64,000 nucleotides of DNA from Tridacna crocea (taxonomy: Eukaryota; Mollusca; Bivalvia; Cardiida; Cardiidae). This document shows, one piece after another, positions 32,982 to 44,116 of this stretch. The notes beneath the pieces are model-generated. The model did not search any database, had not been told where the DNA came from, and saw only the letters and a program-made list of their open reading frames with translations. The DNA lies in assembly GCA_943736015.1 (NCBI GenBank), contig OX031062.1:60066962-60130961 (forward strand), written 5' to 3'. Both the position numbers and the translations under genes were made by a program. Positions within the stretch are counted from its first letter, which is position 1; each line of letters opens with the position of its first letter.

Positions 32982-33159
32982 CACTTTCTTCTCCACTAAG
33001 CTGACAAATTCTACAAGTGTTGGAGTTAGATGAACTCGAACAGCATGCTCCAGACACGTTAGTATCCGACTGCTGAACGTTCGAGACAGCGACCAGCGTA
33101 CCTGACCTTTCTTGTATAACGTCAACGTCTTCCGTATTGCAACTGCCTTGTATTGTACC
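32982..33159 (-). CDS. MARCH-type E3 ligase, exon 2 (first half of RING-CH)
   Basis: Acceptor CGTCTACCACAG just upstream; frame continues at phase 0 and ends after 59 codons plus one base. It encodes a Ser/Asn-rich linker followed by TCRICQLSGEES, which supplies zinc ligands C85 and C88 of the RING-CH. The donor is either at 32982 (GTG|gtattg, weak) or three bases earlier in transcript order; both keep phase 1. A family A MITE starts at 33195, only 34 bp above the acceptor, so the branch point may lie inside or against the MITE. Confidence 0.78.
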
Positions 33160-33194
33160 CTGTGGTAGACGAAAGTTCTTGACACGGTGTGATA

Positions 33195-33428
33195 TTAACC
33201 TTTTACCAAACGACAAAATTTTAGAGATGTCCAAATTGAAAGCACTTGCAGACGTCAAAATAAACGTAACTCAAAAATTGAATTTTGTTTCCAGCAGGGA
33301 AGAAAGCATTGTACATAGGAAAAGGATAAAATGCTGGTAACCAGTGTTTTCTCCTTTTCCCACAATATTTTCAAAAGGCTTCTATCTCAGGGTCGTAAAA
33401 ACCACGGACTGTTTGGTAAAGGGTTATA
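33195..33428 (-). mobile_element. Family A MITE, 34 bp above MARCH-like exon 2
   Basis: 5' TTAA kept. Palindrome partly degraded (extra TACATA after CATTG). Confidence 0.8.
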
Positions 33429-33840
33429 AAAGAGCGAGTTTTTTTTTTTTTAATGACATAAAGCTTTATTTTTTTTTTGACAGATTTTGACAGATTTTTT
33501 GGACAGATTTTGACAGATTTTTTAAAAAAATCTACTTATAAAAATCCATTTTATGAAATGAGTTTCGACCTATTTTTTTTTGCTTTAACTCTCCATCATA
33601 TGACACATTTTAAGATTTGTCTTAATTAAAATATGATTTATGTAGAAAAAGAATAAAAAGTGGCCCAAATAATCGTACTAATCTTGTCTGTGAAATGATA
33701 GAATTTTGTATGAAAAGAAAAAATTGGTGGTTCATTCTACCTCAATATTTTCAAAATCATTCTCGGTTGTGAACAGAGTACCTATGTGGAATGCACATTT
33801 TAAATCCACTTGATACCGATTTGTATCGACATGGGAATTT

Positions 33841-34010
33841 TAATCCTTTACTCCATAGATACTCATTTCTAGGCATTGCTTGTTGAAGCCTTTGGAAAAC
33901 ATTGTTGCAAAAGGTGAAATTACTCGTGACGAGCAATTTCACCTTTTGTCACATTGTTTTCTATGCTATCGAAAGGTGTCATATACACATAGGAGATGGC
34001 TTCACAATAA
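33841..34010 (-). mobile_element. Family D MITE, truncated
   Basis: Family D has ends TTAACCCTTTACYCCATA and a palindrome with arm GTGGCAAAAGGTGAAATTGC. This copy lacks its far end. Confidence 0.7.
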
Positions 34011-34031
34011 AGGCATCTAAACAGTCATTAA

Positions 34032-34256
34032 ACACTGTGGTGTCCTTGGTCATGAGGTAGAGCATCGGCCTCATAACCTAATGGTCTTAAGTTCGATACC
34101 CAGGAGCGGGTGTCAAGTTTGGGATTTTTCACTGGCCCACACATTCGGCGCGAGTACTGGTGTAGTTCCCAGAAAGAAGAATCGAGAGAGATTTGTATAA
34201 GTTGTAAGAACTTTTTTCTCAATCGATGTTAAATAAATATTTCTAAACTAAACTAA
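34032..34256 (+). mobile_element. tRNA-derived SINE
   Basis: A-box-like GGTCATGAGGTAGAGCATCGG and B-box-like AGTTCGATACCC, a tRNA-unrelated body, and an A/T-rich tail AAATAAATATTTCTAAACTA. Lies 137 bp after MARCH-like exon 1 in transcript order. Confidence 0.65.
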
Positions 34257-34392
34257 ACAGTCACTACAGTGTCTGCTAAACTGCATTTGTCACGGAAATT
34301 GTTAGGAAATTTTTGAAGTCCATTTTTATCTTTTAAAAATAATTAAGTCATTGGATATAGATCTATTTATGGCGGCACATACTTGGTCTTAC

Positions 34393-34500
34393 CTGATTGT
34401 CCGCACAAGTGGAAATTTCAGACCTTGTTACATCGTTTGCTACAGTCACACCAGAATCAAGTGTATCGAAAGAATGCGAATCAGGCGTCGACGACATCAT
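34393..34500 (-). CDS. MARCH-type RING-CH E3 ubiquitin ligase, exon 1
   Basis: Start exon on the - strand: two adjacent ATGs (34500-34498 and 34497-34495), then a Ser/Thr/Asp-rich cytosolic segment (MMSSTPDSHSFDTLDSG...) ending TGTGCGGACAATCAG|gtaagacc at phase 0 (36 codons). A perfect CRE lies 64 bp upstream, consistent with a promoter. The full protein has 287 residues, close to MARCH1/8. It is a disordered N-terminus, RING-CH at 85-133, then two transmembrane segments at about 191-213 and 234-261. MARCH ligases ubiquitinate membrane proteins to drive endocytosis or degradation. The target here is unknown, and I cannot assign a specific paralogue. Confidence 0.72.
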
Positions 34501-34563
34501 AAGAAAACGAACATGATTTTCGAACCGGAAGAACACTCAAGACGTTTGTAAACCAAAGAAATG

Positions 34564-34571
34564 TGACGTCA
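34564..34571. promoter_or_regulatory. CRE palindrome (TGACGTCA) in the MARCH-like promoter
   Basis: A perfect full-site CRE 64 bp upstream of the first ATG, followed by a GGCGCC box. This is the ATF/CREB binding consensus. Position and orientation independence make it a plausible proximal promoter element; factor binding is inferred. Confidence 0.55.
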
Positions 34572-34959
34572 TTAAATTGGCGCCAGAACGTACAATACCA
34601 GACATCGAACGTTACAGTTGGTCTGCGGCTCTGCAATGATTTCCCTTAGATTTAAAAAACGCAAGGGCGATTCAGGACTGGTAATACAACTTTCAGTTAG
34701 TTTGCACATATGGAAACAATTTCAAACGTAAAACATTGATAAATTTCATTCGAAAAGAAGTCTATCGAAATGTTTGAACATCTGACGATCTGTTTAAGTG
34801 CGGCTGGTTAAGTGCGGTTGGTTAAGGTTCCAGCCATAGGCCGATCAATAGGTATGTTACATCTAGACTTAATTTCAGCAACATTAATTTCAGTTTTGGT
34901 ATCCAATGGAACTATCACCCTGCTTTGAATTGATATTTTACACACTTTCGATTTTATCC

Positions 34960-35110
34960 GTGTGAGACTTAGTGGTGGGGTAGGGCATAGGCTTCTTACG
35001 TCAAACTGGTTTATTTTCGATACCGTGATGAGCGGCGAAAACTTTTTGGACTGCCCACACCAGGGTCCACCACATGCCCTGCCCGGGCTGAATTATTATG
35101 TTGGGGTTAT
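34960..35110 (+). mobile_element. SINE-like fragment
   Basis: GTGGGGTAGGGCATAGGC and TTCGATACCG resemble A and B boxes; diverged. Confidence 0.4.
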
Positions 35111-35261
35111 GTCAGACGAATATCTATATCAATGGTAAAAACTGCTTTCCCATTTTTAATTCTATAAGTTACCACACCGTACATTTTAGACTTGCCCAAA
35201 GTATTTTTTTTATATATATGTAGGTACTGGTATAGACAATTCAAATGTAGTTCAACGTAGT

Positions 35262-35424
35262 TTAAGTTCTTACAACTTATACTAATCTCTGTCGAGTGTG
35301 CTTCCTGAGAACTGCACCAGTACTCGGACCGAATGTGTTGACCGATTAAAAATCCCAAAGTTGACACCCACTCTCGGGTATCGAACTCAGTTTCTTATGA
35401 TTACGAGCCGATGCTGTGGTAGCA
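35262..35424 (-). mobile_element. tRNA-derived SINE, same family
   Basis: Reverse copy of the 34032 element (shared GAGTACTGGTG and TATAAGTTGTAAGAAC), about 0.8 kb upstream of the MARCH-like start. Confidence 0.62.
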
Positions 35425-35455
35425 ATTTTTAGAGTTAGAGAAATCATTACTGTGG

Positions 35456-35708
35456 TTCATTTGATTGGGACTGTCTTTGAAAGGAAAGAAAACAGTGTTG
35501 GAAAAGGAGGATATGCTGGTAAATTGCAGTTTTCTTTTTTGTCAAGGTTTTGAAATGCTTTCAATATCTCCAGCAGGATAGAAAACATTGTGGGAAAAGG
35601 AGAAAATGCTGGTAACCAGCATTTTCTCCTTTTCCCACAATTTTTTTTAAAAGTTTTTTTTTTTAATCTCGCGTCGTAAAAACCAGGGATTCTTTGGTAA
35701 AAGGTTAA
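35456..35708 (-). mobile_element. Family A MITE with a second, degenerate half-palindrome
   Basis: A degraded core (about 35490-35550) precedes an intact one (35587-35640), so two copies may have merged. Confidence 0.65.
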
Positions 35709-35989
35709 AATTACGAGCACATAATGTCGCAATCTTATACTGAATATCCAGAGTCCGATACGGTGATAGTTTCCTTGCAAAACACAAATATAGAAATCGG
35801 AATATATTGGGTCGATGAAATTGGTTACTTGTTACAACAGTTTTATGAATTGTTTTTAACCCATTTAGCACCACAGACAAAACAGGAACTTTTACGGATG
35901 GCATAAGCTAAGATAAGACTAAAAACAACAACAACAACAACAACTACATAATTCAAGGGGTTCTTGCCAGAATACTCCATAAATTAGCG

Positions 35990-36045
35990 GAAAGTGTACG
36001 TGAAGGATCAGACTGCATGTTCTTTGCAGTCTGATCTTGACCCTT
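35990..36045. repeat. Family E hairpin, diverged
   Basis: GATCAGACTGCATG / TTGCAGTCTGATC. Confidence 0.65.
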
Positions 36046-36222
36046 AATGTCCTCAAAAAGCATTCTGATATTTATATACATATACACAAACAAAAACCGT
36101 TTAGTAAAGCGCTTTAAGGGTTTACAGAGATATTTCTATATAATCAAGGCACTGACAGCACTGATCTGTCTATAGGTGTTGAAGTTAAACAGAGTTTCAG
36201 AACTTGTAAAGTTATATTAAGT

Positions 36223-36452
36223 TTAACCCTTTCCCAAACGACAAAGTTTGGACTCTTCCAAACCGAAAGAGTTTGCAGACGACAAATGTAGATTGTGAGT
36301 GAATGGCAGACAGTTCTCAAAAAAAGGGTGGAAAACACTGTGGGAAAAGGAGAAATTGCTCGTTACGAGCAATTTCTCCTTTTCCCACAGTGTTTTCAAA
36401 AGCCTTTAACTGCAGACACGTAAAAACCAGGGCTTGTTTGGGAAAGGGTTAA
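36223..36452 (-). mobile_element. Family A2 MITE (best reference copy)
   Basis: TTAA both ends, TIR TTAACCCTTTCCCAAAC, perfect palindrome with apex CTCGTTACGAG. Confidence 0.9.
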
Positions 36453-36620
36453 CTCCTATCAGTAGTAGGTCATGTAATAAAGGACTTCCTCTTAAGGATA
36501 CCCAAACCACGTGGCTGTTTGGTAAACTGTATAAAGAAGAAGGTGGCACTGTTTAGCACTGTATTGATTCAGATGACTGTTTCTTATGTATGGTGCAGTC
36601 TATGGAACTTACATAAGATT

Positions 36621-36849
36621 TTAACCCATAACCACACAATCTCTACTTTTGACGCCCTTCAGAATGACGCCTTTAGAAAACATTATGGGAAAAGGAGAAA
36701 AAGCTGGTAACCAGCATTGTCTCCTTTTCCCACAATGTTTTCTACCCTTCACAAATCAAATTTAAAATTTTCAGTCACTTTTATGTTGTCGTCTGCAAAT
36801 GCTTTCGATTTGGGCAAACCTAAAATTTTGTTGTTTGGTAATGAGTTAA
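36621..36849 (+). mobile_element. Family A MITE
   Basis: Full length, TTAA at both ends. Confidence 0.85.
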
Positions 36850-37179
36850 AGGAGCTAAAATTGTTTATTCAAAGTATGGCGCTAGACAAATTTATCATAA
36901 ATTATCTATCTAAAACGACATTTTGTATACGAGGTTGACTCTTAATAACCGTTTTATAGACTATCAATGTAACAGGTGGTCGGCAAATACCCATAAATCG
37001 ATTACTTAATCACATATACATATATTAAACGAATTTGTGCCAAATACTTTGAAACAATCCTCGTATAGTGTGAACTCTAAACATGACTTTTATTGCATTC
37101 ATACATGTCAAAGCAATGTGACATTAGGAGCACATGCGAGCACACTAGAGATTCGCTTATTTAAGAAAAAACATATTTT

Positions 37180-37575
37180 TTGCGTCTTCAGTGAGGTTTG
37201 CAGGAATGCATTTGGCGGTCCAAGCATCATGGTATGGGGTAACATCAGTCTCTACACTATACATGGTCTATTAATCTTCCAGAATGTTGGTCTTGGGAGA
37301 GGAAACAAGGAAACAGAGTAACAGCTTCCCGTTATAATCGATCAAGTTCTGACACCATATGTCGCAAATCATTTTGCTCTTCATTAAAACAAGACGCTCC
37401 AACAGGATAAAAATTCTTACAGCAGAATAACGCCAATTTATTGAAATGGCCAGCATGAAATTCAAAGGCCGACAAGTGCAACAGAAGGTCCCTAGTTTGG
37501 GAACGTATTCCCATTTCACTCATCAACCGTCTTGTCAAATCTTTGCATTGAAGATGTTTCGCTGTGATAAACACT
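37180..37575 (+). pseudogene. Tc1-like transposase relic
   Basis: Pieces of the Tc1 catalytic domain occur in order across frames: FGGPSIMVWGNIS, then DQVLTPYVANHFALH, then a TLQQD catalytic-Asp region. Stops and frameshifts break it throughout. Order and motif match to Tc1 (GGGSVMVWGGIS, LQQDN) make the class clear despite decay. Confidence 0.65.
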
Positions 37576-37892
37576 GCTGGTGGACACTCTCGTTATTAAA
37601 GGAAGTTGATTATCACCCTTAACCTTTTTAATAAATTGATTATCACCTTTAACCTTTTTAATAAATTAATTGTGCTTTGTTAAGACATACAATAAAACAT
37701 TTGAACTTAGACTCGGAAAATCTGTTATTCATATGAAAACAAATGTACTGGAATTTTATTGCATTTTAAAACAAATGTTTACAAATCTGTTTTTTTTTTG
37801 TGACGTTTCTTTGCTGTTCAGTAAATGCAACCATTCTTGCTGATGGAAGCACATTTCATTGATTAAGTAAATTTAGGCTATTGCTGATATTT

Positions 37893-37996
37893 CATAAATT
37901 TGAAATTTATTTTGTGAAGGGTAGAAAACATTGTGGGAAAAGGAGAAAATGCTGGTTACCAGCATTTTCTCCTTTTTCCAAAATGCTTTCTAAAAG
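37893..37996 (-). mobile_element. Family A MITE, palindrome-only fragment
   Basis: Both arms and flanks present, outer thirds missing. Confidence 0.7.
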
Positions 37997-38317
37997 CGCG
38001 ATAAATGATGGGTATATTGGGAACGAAAATTTCAATGATATACACGTTTTCTTGACCCCTTGTGAGCTCAACCTTACTCTTTCGCATCGAACTAATATAT
38101 TTGATTTTATCTTGTTTATACATGTATTTGCAGTTCAATTAAATGTGCTTTGGTCACTGCTAAAAGCATCAGTTTTGTTTCATTAGCTTGTTTATGGTCT
38201 AACACAATTTTATCATCATTTCACCATATCGAGGTGGACAACCCACCTACTCATACATCTGGAGTTCTTTACCAGTGCTTATGCAATATTCTTCATAAGA
38301 TAGTGACTGCTATCCAA

Positions 38318-38401
38318 TATCGTCGGTTCACTTCGAAAACCTCGTAATTACAGATAGTTATAAGCAGTAGTTACGAGGTTTTTGAAATAAACCGACGATA
38401 T
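38318..38401. repeat. Family C palindrome, copy 2
   Basis: ATATCGTCGGTTCAC ... AAACCGACGATAT; not nested in family A. Confidence 0.78.
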
Positions 38402-38454
38402 GACCATTATTGAAACATGATCAGCGATGAATGAGGAATGACTGTCATAAATCC

Positions 38455-38547
38455 TGGGAGAAAAATGGTCAAGGACAGGGTTCGAAGCAGTGACCTCTGA
38501 TTTCCAGTCCTGAAGCCGACCGACAGCGATACCGAGCTCGCGGCTTA
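38455..38547 (-). mobile_element. tRNA-like SINE head
   Basis: On the - strand GCCGCGAGCTCGGTATCGC ... GCTTCGAACCCTG gives A- and B-box-like parts. Confidence 0.45.
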
Positions 38548-38573
38548 TGTATCAGTTAGTGGCGGGCGTGGTT

Positions 38574-38625
38574 TCAAGGTCAGACTGCATGTTCAGTGCA
38601 GTCTGATCTTGATCTGTTGTGTCTA
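38574..38625. repeat. Family E hairpin, diverged
   Basis: GGTCAGACTGCATG / TGCAGTCTGATCTTGATC. Confidence 0.65.
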
Positions 38626-38928
38626 AAAAGAGATATTCGGGGAGCCATTAACTATGTTTATTTTGATTGTCTAGAATAAATTCGTGGTGAGCGTTAAAAC
38701 GGTTAAGACAGTTTTCAATGCTTCTGGAAGAATCAAAGTACTGACATCACTGACAACCTCTGTCTGCTGCTTGGTTGTTTCACAAAGTATACGATATGAA
38801 GTCGATTCTTAGTTTGATATTAGAACCCATTGAGCAGTCAATGGTCATATTCTGTAAATAAAAAGGACTTATAGGCCATAAATTGACAAATAGTCCCCCA
38901 TCTAAAACACCAAGGTATCTATCAACTC

Positions 38929-39157
38929 TTAACCCTTTACACCATAAGGCATTTCTATGGTATCTCTAATTGACCCTAAATAACAGCAAGGATGAAGCTG
39001 TTTCTTATGCGTATATGACACCTTTTGACAGCATAGAAAACATTGTGGCAAAAGGTGAAATTGCTCGTCATGAGCAATTTCACCTTTTGCAACAATGTTT
39101 TCCAAAGGCTTCTAAAAGCAATGTGTAGAAATGAGTATCTATGGAGTAAAGGGTTAA
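38929..39157 (+). mobile_element. Family D MITE
   Basis: 229 bp, TTAA at both ends. Confidence 0.88.
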
Positions 39158-39363
39158 TAGCTGAAACGAACTTGCAGCATGCATCTTTGGAATGGAATGG
39201 GGCACGAAATGTTGTTTGCGAGTAACACACGAAATAAAAATTTGAGTTAAACAGTGTATAACTTGTCATTTTATTTATTCTTTTTTAATTATCAATATTT
39301 TGATAGGCTTCATTCAACAACGAGTGAAACGTAGAGAAAGTTAAAATTGATGGATTGTAGCTC

Positions 39364-39590
39364 TTTCAACCTTTACCATACAATCTCGTGTTTTACTTCA
39401 CTAAGGGAGTATGAAACACAGTAGGTCATAGAAATTTATATGGGGTAAACCCCTTTTTCATCTAATTTTCCGATTACGTTTTGTGCTGTATCAGAGACAA
39501 ATTCTTTCATTTGAGTCACATTCATTTTGTCTTCTGTAAATGCTTTCATTATCGATAAGTCTGTAATCATGCATTGTGTTATAAAGGAAT
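39364..39590 (+). mobile_element. Decayed family A MITE
   Basis: Outer parts recognisable, palindrome lost. Confidence 0.45.
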
Positions 39591-39641
39591 ACTAGAGAAT
39601 ACTGGAGAACCTAGGAATAAAGTTCTAGGATTACGCGTACT

Positions 39642-39870
39642 TTAACTCTTTACCACACAATCCCGACTTTTAATGACCCTGAGAAAGAGGCCTTTTGAAA
39701 ACATTGTGGGAAAAGGAGAAAATGCTGGTAACCAGCATTTTTTCCTTTTCCCACAATGTTTTCTAATCTATTAAGGACACATTTTGCAATTTGAACCACA
39801 CTGAAATTGTCATCTGCAAATGCTTTCAATCTGGACCAGTCTATTATTTTGATGTGTGGTAAAGTGTTAA
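39642..39870 (+). mobile_element. Family A MITE between lipocalin and MARCH-like genes
   Basis: Full length, TTAA at both ends. Confidence 0.87.
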
Positions 39871-40339
39871 ACTGGTGTTTTCTTACAGAAAAATATAGAT
39901 TTTGAATAAAAACGAGACTTGCCCATGCTACATAAATACGAGTATTTCGAAAAAGGTACAACAAACAGCTTCCTTTTGCAGGAACTTCAACTATTACCAT
40001 ACACATAACACTAACAATACGAACTACTGATGCTTAATTCCCTAAATATATACTAAACAAAAAAATCTTTGATACCCAAGATTTTTTTTTTCGTTTACGA
40101 CATCCTAATTGAATTAACCGAAATGTATCACACGGGGTCCGAACTGAGCAAACACTCCGATTGAATTTAAATTTTTAGTCTAAATTTCAAAACAATCAGA
40201 CAGATAATCTAGATCTTGGAATTTAAAATAAGACCTATAATAAGAATTAATAGGGATTTTTGTACCTTGGTTAGAAAAAACAATAACAAATGAAAGTACA
40301 CCAATAAAATTTTTACCAAGCACACCCATGTTATATCGA

Positions 40340-40537
40340 CCCGAAGATGACGACTTTGAGATTACTGTTGGAAAACGAGAAAATGTCGGTCACCAGCATC
40401 TTCTCCGCAGAAAAAAGGAAACTATTTGTTTACTATTTAGAAGAATCTTGACAAATCCAGTTTCTTGGATGGTTTGTCGTCTGCAAGCTTTTTTAATTTG
40501 GGCAAAGCTGAACTTTTGCCGTTGGTAGAGACTTAAC
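40340..40537 (+). mobile_element. Decayed family A MITE
   Basis: About 140 bp after the lipocalin stop; degraded core GGAAAACGAGAAAATGTCGG. Confidence 0.5.
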
Positions 40538-40673
40538 TACCATTACATATAATTACAACCACGATTTTTTTTTTACACCACAGTAGACAAGTGTTCATTT
40601 GAGGTATTTTGGTAATTGTTGTTCACTAGGAATGTCCATTTCATCTATCAAGGAACAAGTCCTAGAGAGTCCT

Positions 40674-40729
40674 TTACTTTCCTATACCAACTGGTAGATA
40701 CTTTGATCCATATCCTGCTCTTTTGCAAG
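40674..40729 (-). CDS. Lipocalin, last exon
   Basis: Acceptor TTTCATTTATGTTTTCAG at 40730-40731; the split Pro codon is followed by CKRAGYGSKYLPVGIGK and TAA at 40674-40676. It supplies a C-terminal Cys188, as ApoD-type lipocalins have just before their end. The main alternative is exon 4 reading through its donor to a stop at 41659. A family D MITE (40835-41063) sits 105 bp upstream in the intron. Confidence 0.68.
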
Positions 40730-40834
40730 CTGAAAACATAAATGAAAACACTGAAAAAACTAAACTGACACGTTTCCCCTTACTAATGAAATTATGTTTC
40801 TAGCAGAGAATATCTTTTGAAAGCCAGCAGGTAA

Positions 40835-41063
40835 TTAAACTTTTACCCCATAAGGCATTTCTATGGTATCTCTAATTGACCCTAAATAACAGCAAGGATG
40901 AAGCTGTTTTTTATGTGTATATGACACCTTTTGATAGCATAGAAAACATTGTGGCAAAAGGTGAAATTGCTCGTCACGACCAATTTCACCTTTTGTTACA
41001 ATGTTTTCCAAAGGCTCCTACAAGCAATGCGTAAAAATGAGTATCTATGGAATAAAGGGTTAA
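40835..41063 (+). mobile_element. Family D MITE in lipocalin intron 4
   Basis: 229 bp, TTAA at both ends. Confidence 0.88.
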
Positions 41064-41372
41064 AATTTCCCTAACAAGGATCGAAGTCTGAAACCTTTAC
41101 GATTTCATAACACTGTTTCATATTTAGTATCACATTTTATATCAGTGTGTAATAATGGAACCAGTGTTTCGCAATTACGAAATACTTTTTATCGTAATAT
41201 CGAATAAAATGTTGTCATAAAATAGTGTCATAAAATAATCTGAGAAACCTGCAAATGAAAAAAAAAAAAGTCTAGCCTATCGCCTCAGGAGCTCCGTCGT
41301 CAGGAAACAGTTTTAAAAAAATGAAGAGTTGTATATTGCATAGTGGTAATATTAAATTAATATTAAATAGAG

Positions 41373-41442
41373 TTTATTTCATCAGCGTGTGGTTAATATG
41401 GGTAAATATTTCCCCATATTAACCACAAGCTGATGAAATAAA
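41373..41442. repeat. 70-bp palindrome in lipocalin intron 4
   Basis: TTTATTTCATCAGC ... GCTGATGAAATAA around an ATATGGG/CCCATAT inner stem. Confidence 0.75.
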
Positions 41443-41705
41443 AATTATATATTACATTTCCTCGGATTATTTTGTCAAAGAATTGACACTTTTGAAACGA
41501 GTGATCTCAAGTCAATTGATTTTCGGCAGGAGGAAAATATTCACTGTGACGGGGAAATAATTCCGCCCCCAGCTTAAATGACGTCAATTTTTTACCCATA
41601 ACATTTCTAAAAATAGACACATGAAATAATATAACTAGCTTTGGTAGTTGTTGTTGTTTCACTTAACCAAATAAAAAAAAAAGTGACAGTTAAACGAAGA
41701 CTTAC

Positions 41706-41936
41706 GTAGATCATGGACATATCGTGTCATTTCTGACAGATTCAATTCAAACAGGTCAAATAATATGCCCTGTACCACTTTGAGTGTTTTCGGGTGGGGA
41801 TCAGGGCGCCGAGATTTAACTATAACATACGGGTCCTCACAGAATCCATTGGCCAATCGTCTTGCACAGCCCCATTTTATCACAAAGCTTGTATAATCTG
41901 TGGCTACGATGATGCTTTCACTTGTGATAACGTCAC
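41706..41936 (-). CDS. Lipocalin, exon 4 (TDY motif)
   Basis: Acceptor TTTTTTTTTCATTACTCCAACCAG and donor CATGATCTAC|gtaagt. Encodes SIIVATDYTSFVIKWGC, containing lipocalin motif 2 (T-D-Y, residues 122-124), then the strand H/C-terminal helix region with motif-3-like SRRPDPHPKTLK. Cys133 and Cys142 are candidates for disulfides. The open frame continues past the donor, but the consensus gtaagt and a well-fitting exon 5 favour splicing. Confidence 0.9.
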
Positions 41937-42194
41937 CTGGTTGGAGTAATGAAAAAAAAAAGATGACAGCTGCACAAACCGATAGATGAAAAAAACAACA
42001 CCTTATTAGCGTAAATAATTCGGCGAGAAACTGACAAACAGAAAATAACAATAAGGAAAGCAATTTGACGAAGAGTTTAGTATCATGAAATCCGGACATA
42101 AATTTGCTCGAATTTGATAGTTAGATTGAAATTAAGCACTGAATACAAAAATATCCATTCACCTTTTAACGTCGTCAAGTTTCTACCATTTTCC

Positions 42195-42830
42195 CGTAAA
42201 ATATATGTGTAAAATTGCAAATTTCGCCATGACGAATTGTTCGTCTTTCAGCCATCTTGTCACCTAGCAACTGTTCAGTAGGTGCGCTACACCTCAATTG
42301 GATTAGAACAGTCAGAACATGTTTTGAAGAACAGGGCACAGTTTTCCGAAATACTCCATTGACCTAGAACATGTTCAGACTGTTCAGAGTAACGAAAGGA
42401 ATACGGCCAGTGCCATGTTCTTCAGAACATCTTATGACTGTTTTAATTCAATCGAGGTGCAGCACAACTGCTGAACGGTTACTAGGTGATACAAGATGGC
42501 TGAAAGACGGACAATTCTTAATAGCAAAATCTGGAATTGTCTTTTTTTACTACATGAATGCCATAAATACGGACATTGTAGACTCGGTTCTACTCCCTCT
42601 CCGTAGCTAATTATATCCTTAACTAACACAGCTATGACAGTAGCTCTTGCAACACCCATCATGCCAATGTACTTTCATTTCGATATGGTTTAGAACAATG
42701 TTCCGAACATGCTCCATTCAGAACATACTTCCGGAACAGTGTATTGTATTCTAATATATTCCTTTCGCACATTCCAGAACAGCATTCCAGAACAAAGAAC
42801 ATTGTGCCAGAACAGGTGAAAGAAATATGC
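42195..42830. repeat. Family J element, copy 1 (inverted arms)
   Basis: Inverted repeat around 42365 of about 160 bp per arm (CAGCCATCTTGTCACCTAGC versus GGTGATACAAGATGGCTG), then a tail rich in GTTCYRGAAC motifs. Short ORFs inside are by-products. Confidence 0.65.
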
Positions 42831-42869
42831 CCTTAGTCATATAACGGCGACAATCTCCTTATTCATTTA

Positions 42870-43030
42870 GGTTCTGGGTTTCCCCAGTACTAGGATAGGA
42901 CTCTGAAACGTCTTGCCTAAGGCACTTCCGCAAGAAAACACGTGCATACAGTGGGTTCGAACCCGGGACCTCCGAGTTACGGGTCTTACACTATACCACC
43001 AAGCCACGAACACACCTCCCCCCATATCAC
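42870..43030 (-). mobile_element. tRNA-derived SINE
   Basis: - strand reads GTGGCTTGGTGGTATAGTG (A box) and GGTCCCGGGTTCGAACCC (B box) followed by an unrelated body. No cloverleaf acceptor stem closes, so not a tRNA gene. Confidence 0.6.
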
Positions 43031-43462
43031 CAGGCCACAAAGAAGCCCCTCTCCACCGCCCCCCCCCCACAATATCACTAAACATTCAGTCCTGAGTAGT
43101 GCCAAGAATTAGGTCATGAACCTACTCATACAGCTGCATCGAAGAGAAACGGTATAAAAAAATAATATATGGCTAAAAGCCTACATAATATTCAATCAAA
43201 CTGTCATTGTCATGAATGCGTATCATTTTATGTCCTGATTTGCATTGATTAATTAGAGTTGGGAAAAGAAATAAATTTATATGACAATTACATGGCAAAA
43301 AGTAATAGTTCATTTATAAAGTATTGTCATTTTTCACTTTTAAACTGCTGAATCAAAGGGATTTTGAAGACTCTGTAGATCAAGATGAGACGGCAATAAA
43401 GGTGCACTCGAATCTTTGATCTACCACGGTTCGAGACTGGGGAAAAAAAAAAAGAAAACGTT

Positions 43463-43691
43463 TTAACCCTTTACCCAATAAGACATTTCTATGGTATCTC
43501 TGATTGACCCTAAATAACAGCAAGGGTGAAACCGTTTCATTTGTGTATATGACAACTTTTGACAGCATAGAAAACATTGTGACAAAAGGTGAAATTGCTC
43601 GTCACGAGCAATTTCACCTTTTGCCACAATGTTTTCCAAAGGCCCCTACAAGCAATGCGTAGAAATGAGTATCTATGGAGTAAAGGGTTAA
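43463..43691 (+). mobile_element. Family D MITE in lipocalin intron 3
   Basis: 229 bp, TTAA at both ends; apex CTCGTCACGAG. Confidence 0.88.
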
Positions 43692-43918
43692 AGCTGCGAT
43701 AGTTTTTGGGGTTTTTATTTTTACAGTTGATGAAAAATATCTTGTCTCACATAACATTCCTTCTTTTCAGTGTTATACGACCCATCACGAAATTTCTGAT
43801 CTTACGCACATATGAGACCAGCAAATAGTGCCGTATTTGACATCACTCTGCTATCATGCACCCCATTGTCTTTGAGAATACTGGCCCAGACTATTGTGCT
43901 AAATTATTAGTCAAACCT

Positions 43919-44116
43919 GGGCTCGTATTCACCAACCATTCTTGAGAATATTCTTAGTCTTATTCTCCAAAGTTTTCCAAATTTGTAAGTAACACAACTT
44001 CTGATTGGCTAAACCATTCGGTTTAGCCAATCAGAAGTTGTGTTACTTACAAATGTAGAAAATTCTGGAGAATAAGACCAAGAACGTTCTTAAGAATGGT
44101 TGGTGAATACAGGCCC
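43919..44116. repeat. Family G palindrome, ~200 bp, copy 1
   Basis: Arms of about 95 bp (GTATTCACCAACCATTCTT inward) around CCATTCGG; lipocalin intron 3. Confidence 0.85.

Noticed and set aside
34393-34439. Splicing of lipocalin exon 4 to the 34439-34393 segment, giving a lipocalin-MARCH fusion
   Set aside because: Phases would allow it, but that segment is the end of an exon opening with its own ATG behind a CRE promoter, and the lipocalin has a better last exon at 40729-40674.
42913-43030. Functional tRNA gene
   Set aside because: A and B boxes are present but no closed acceptor stem; fits a SINE head.
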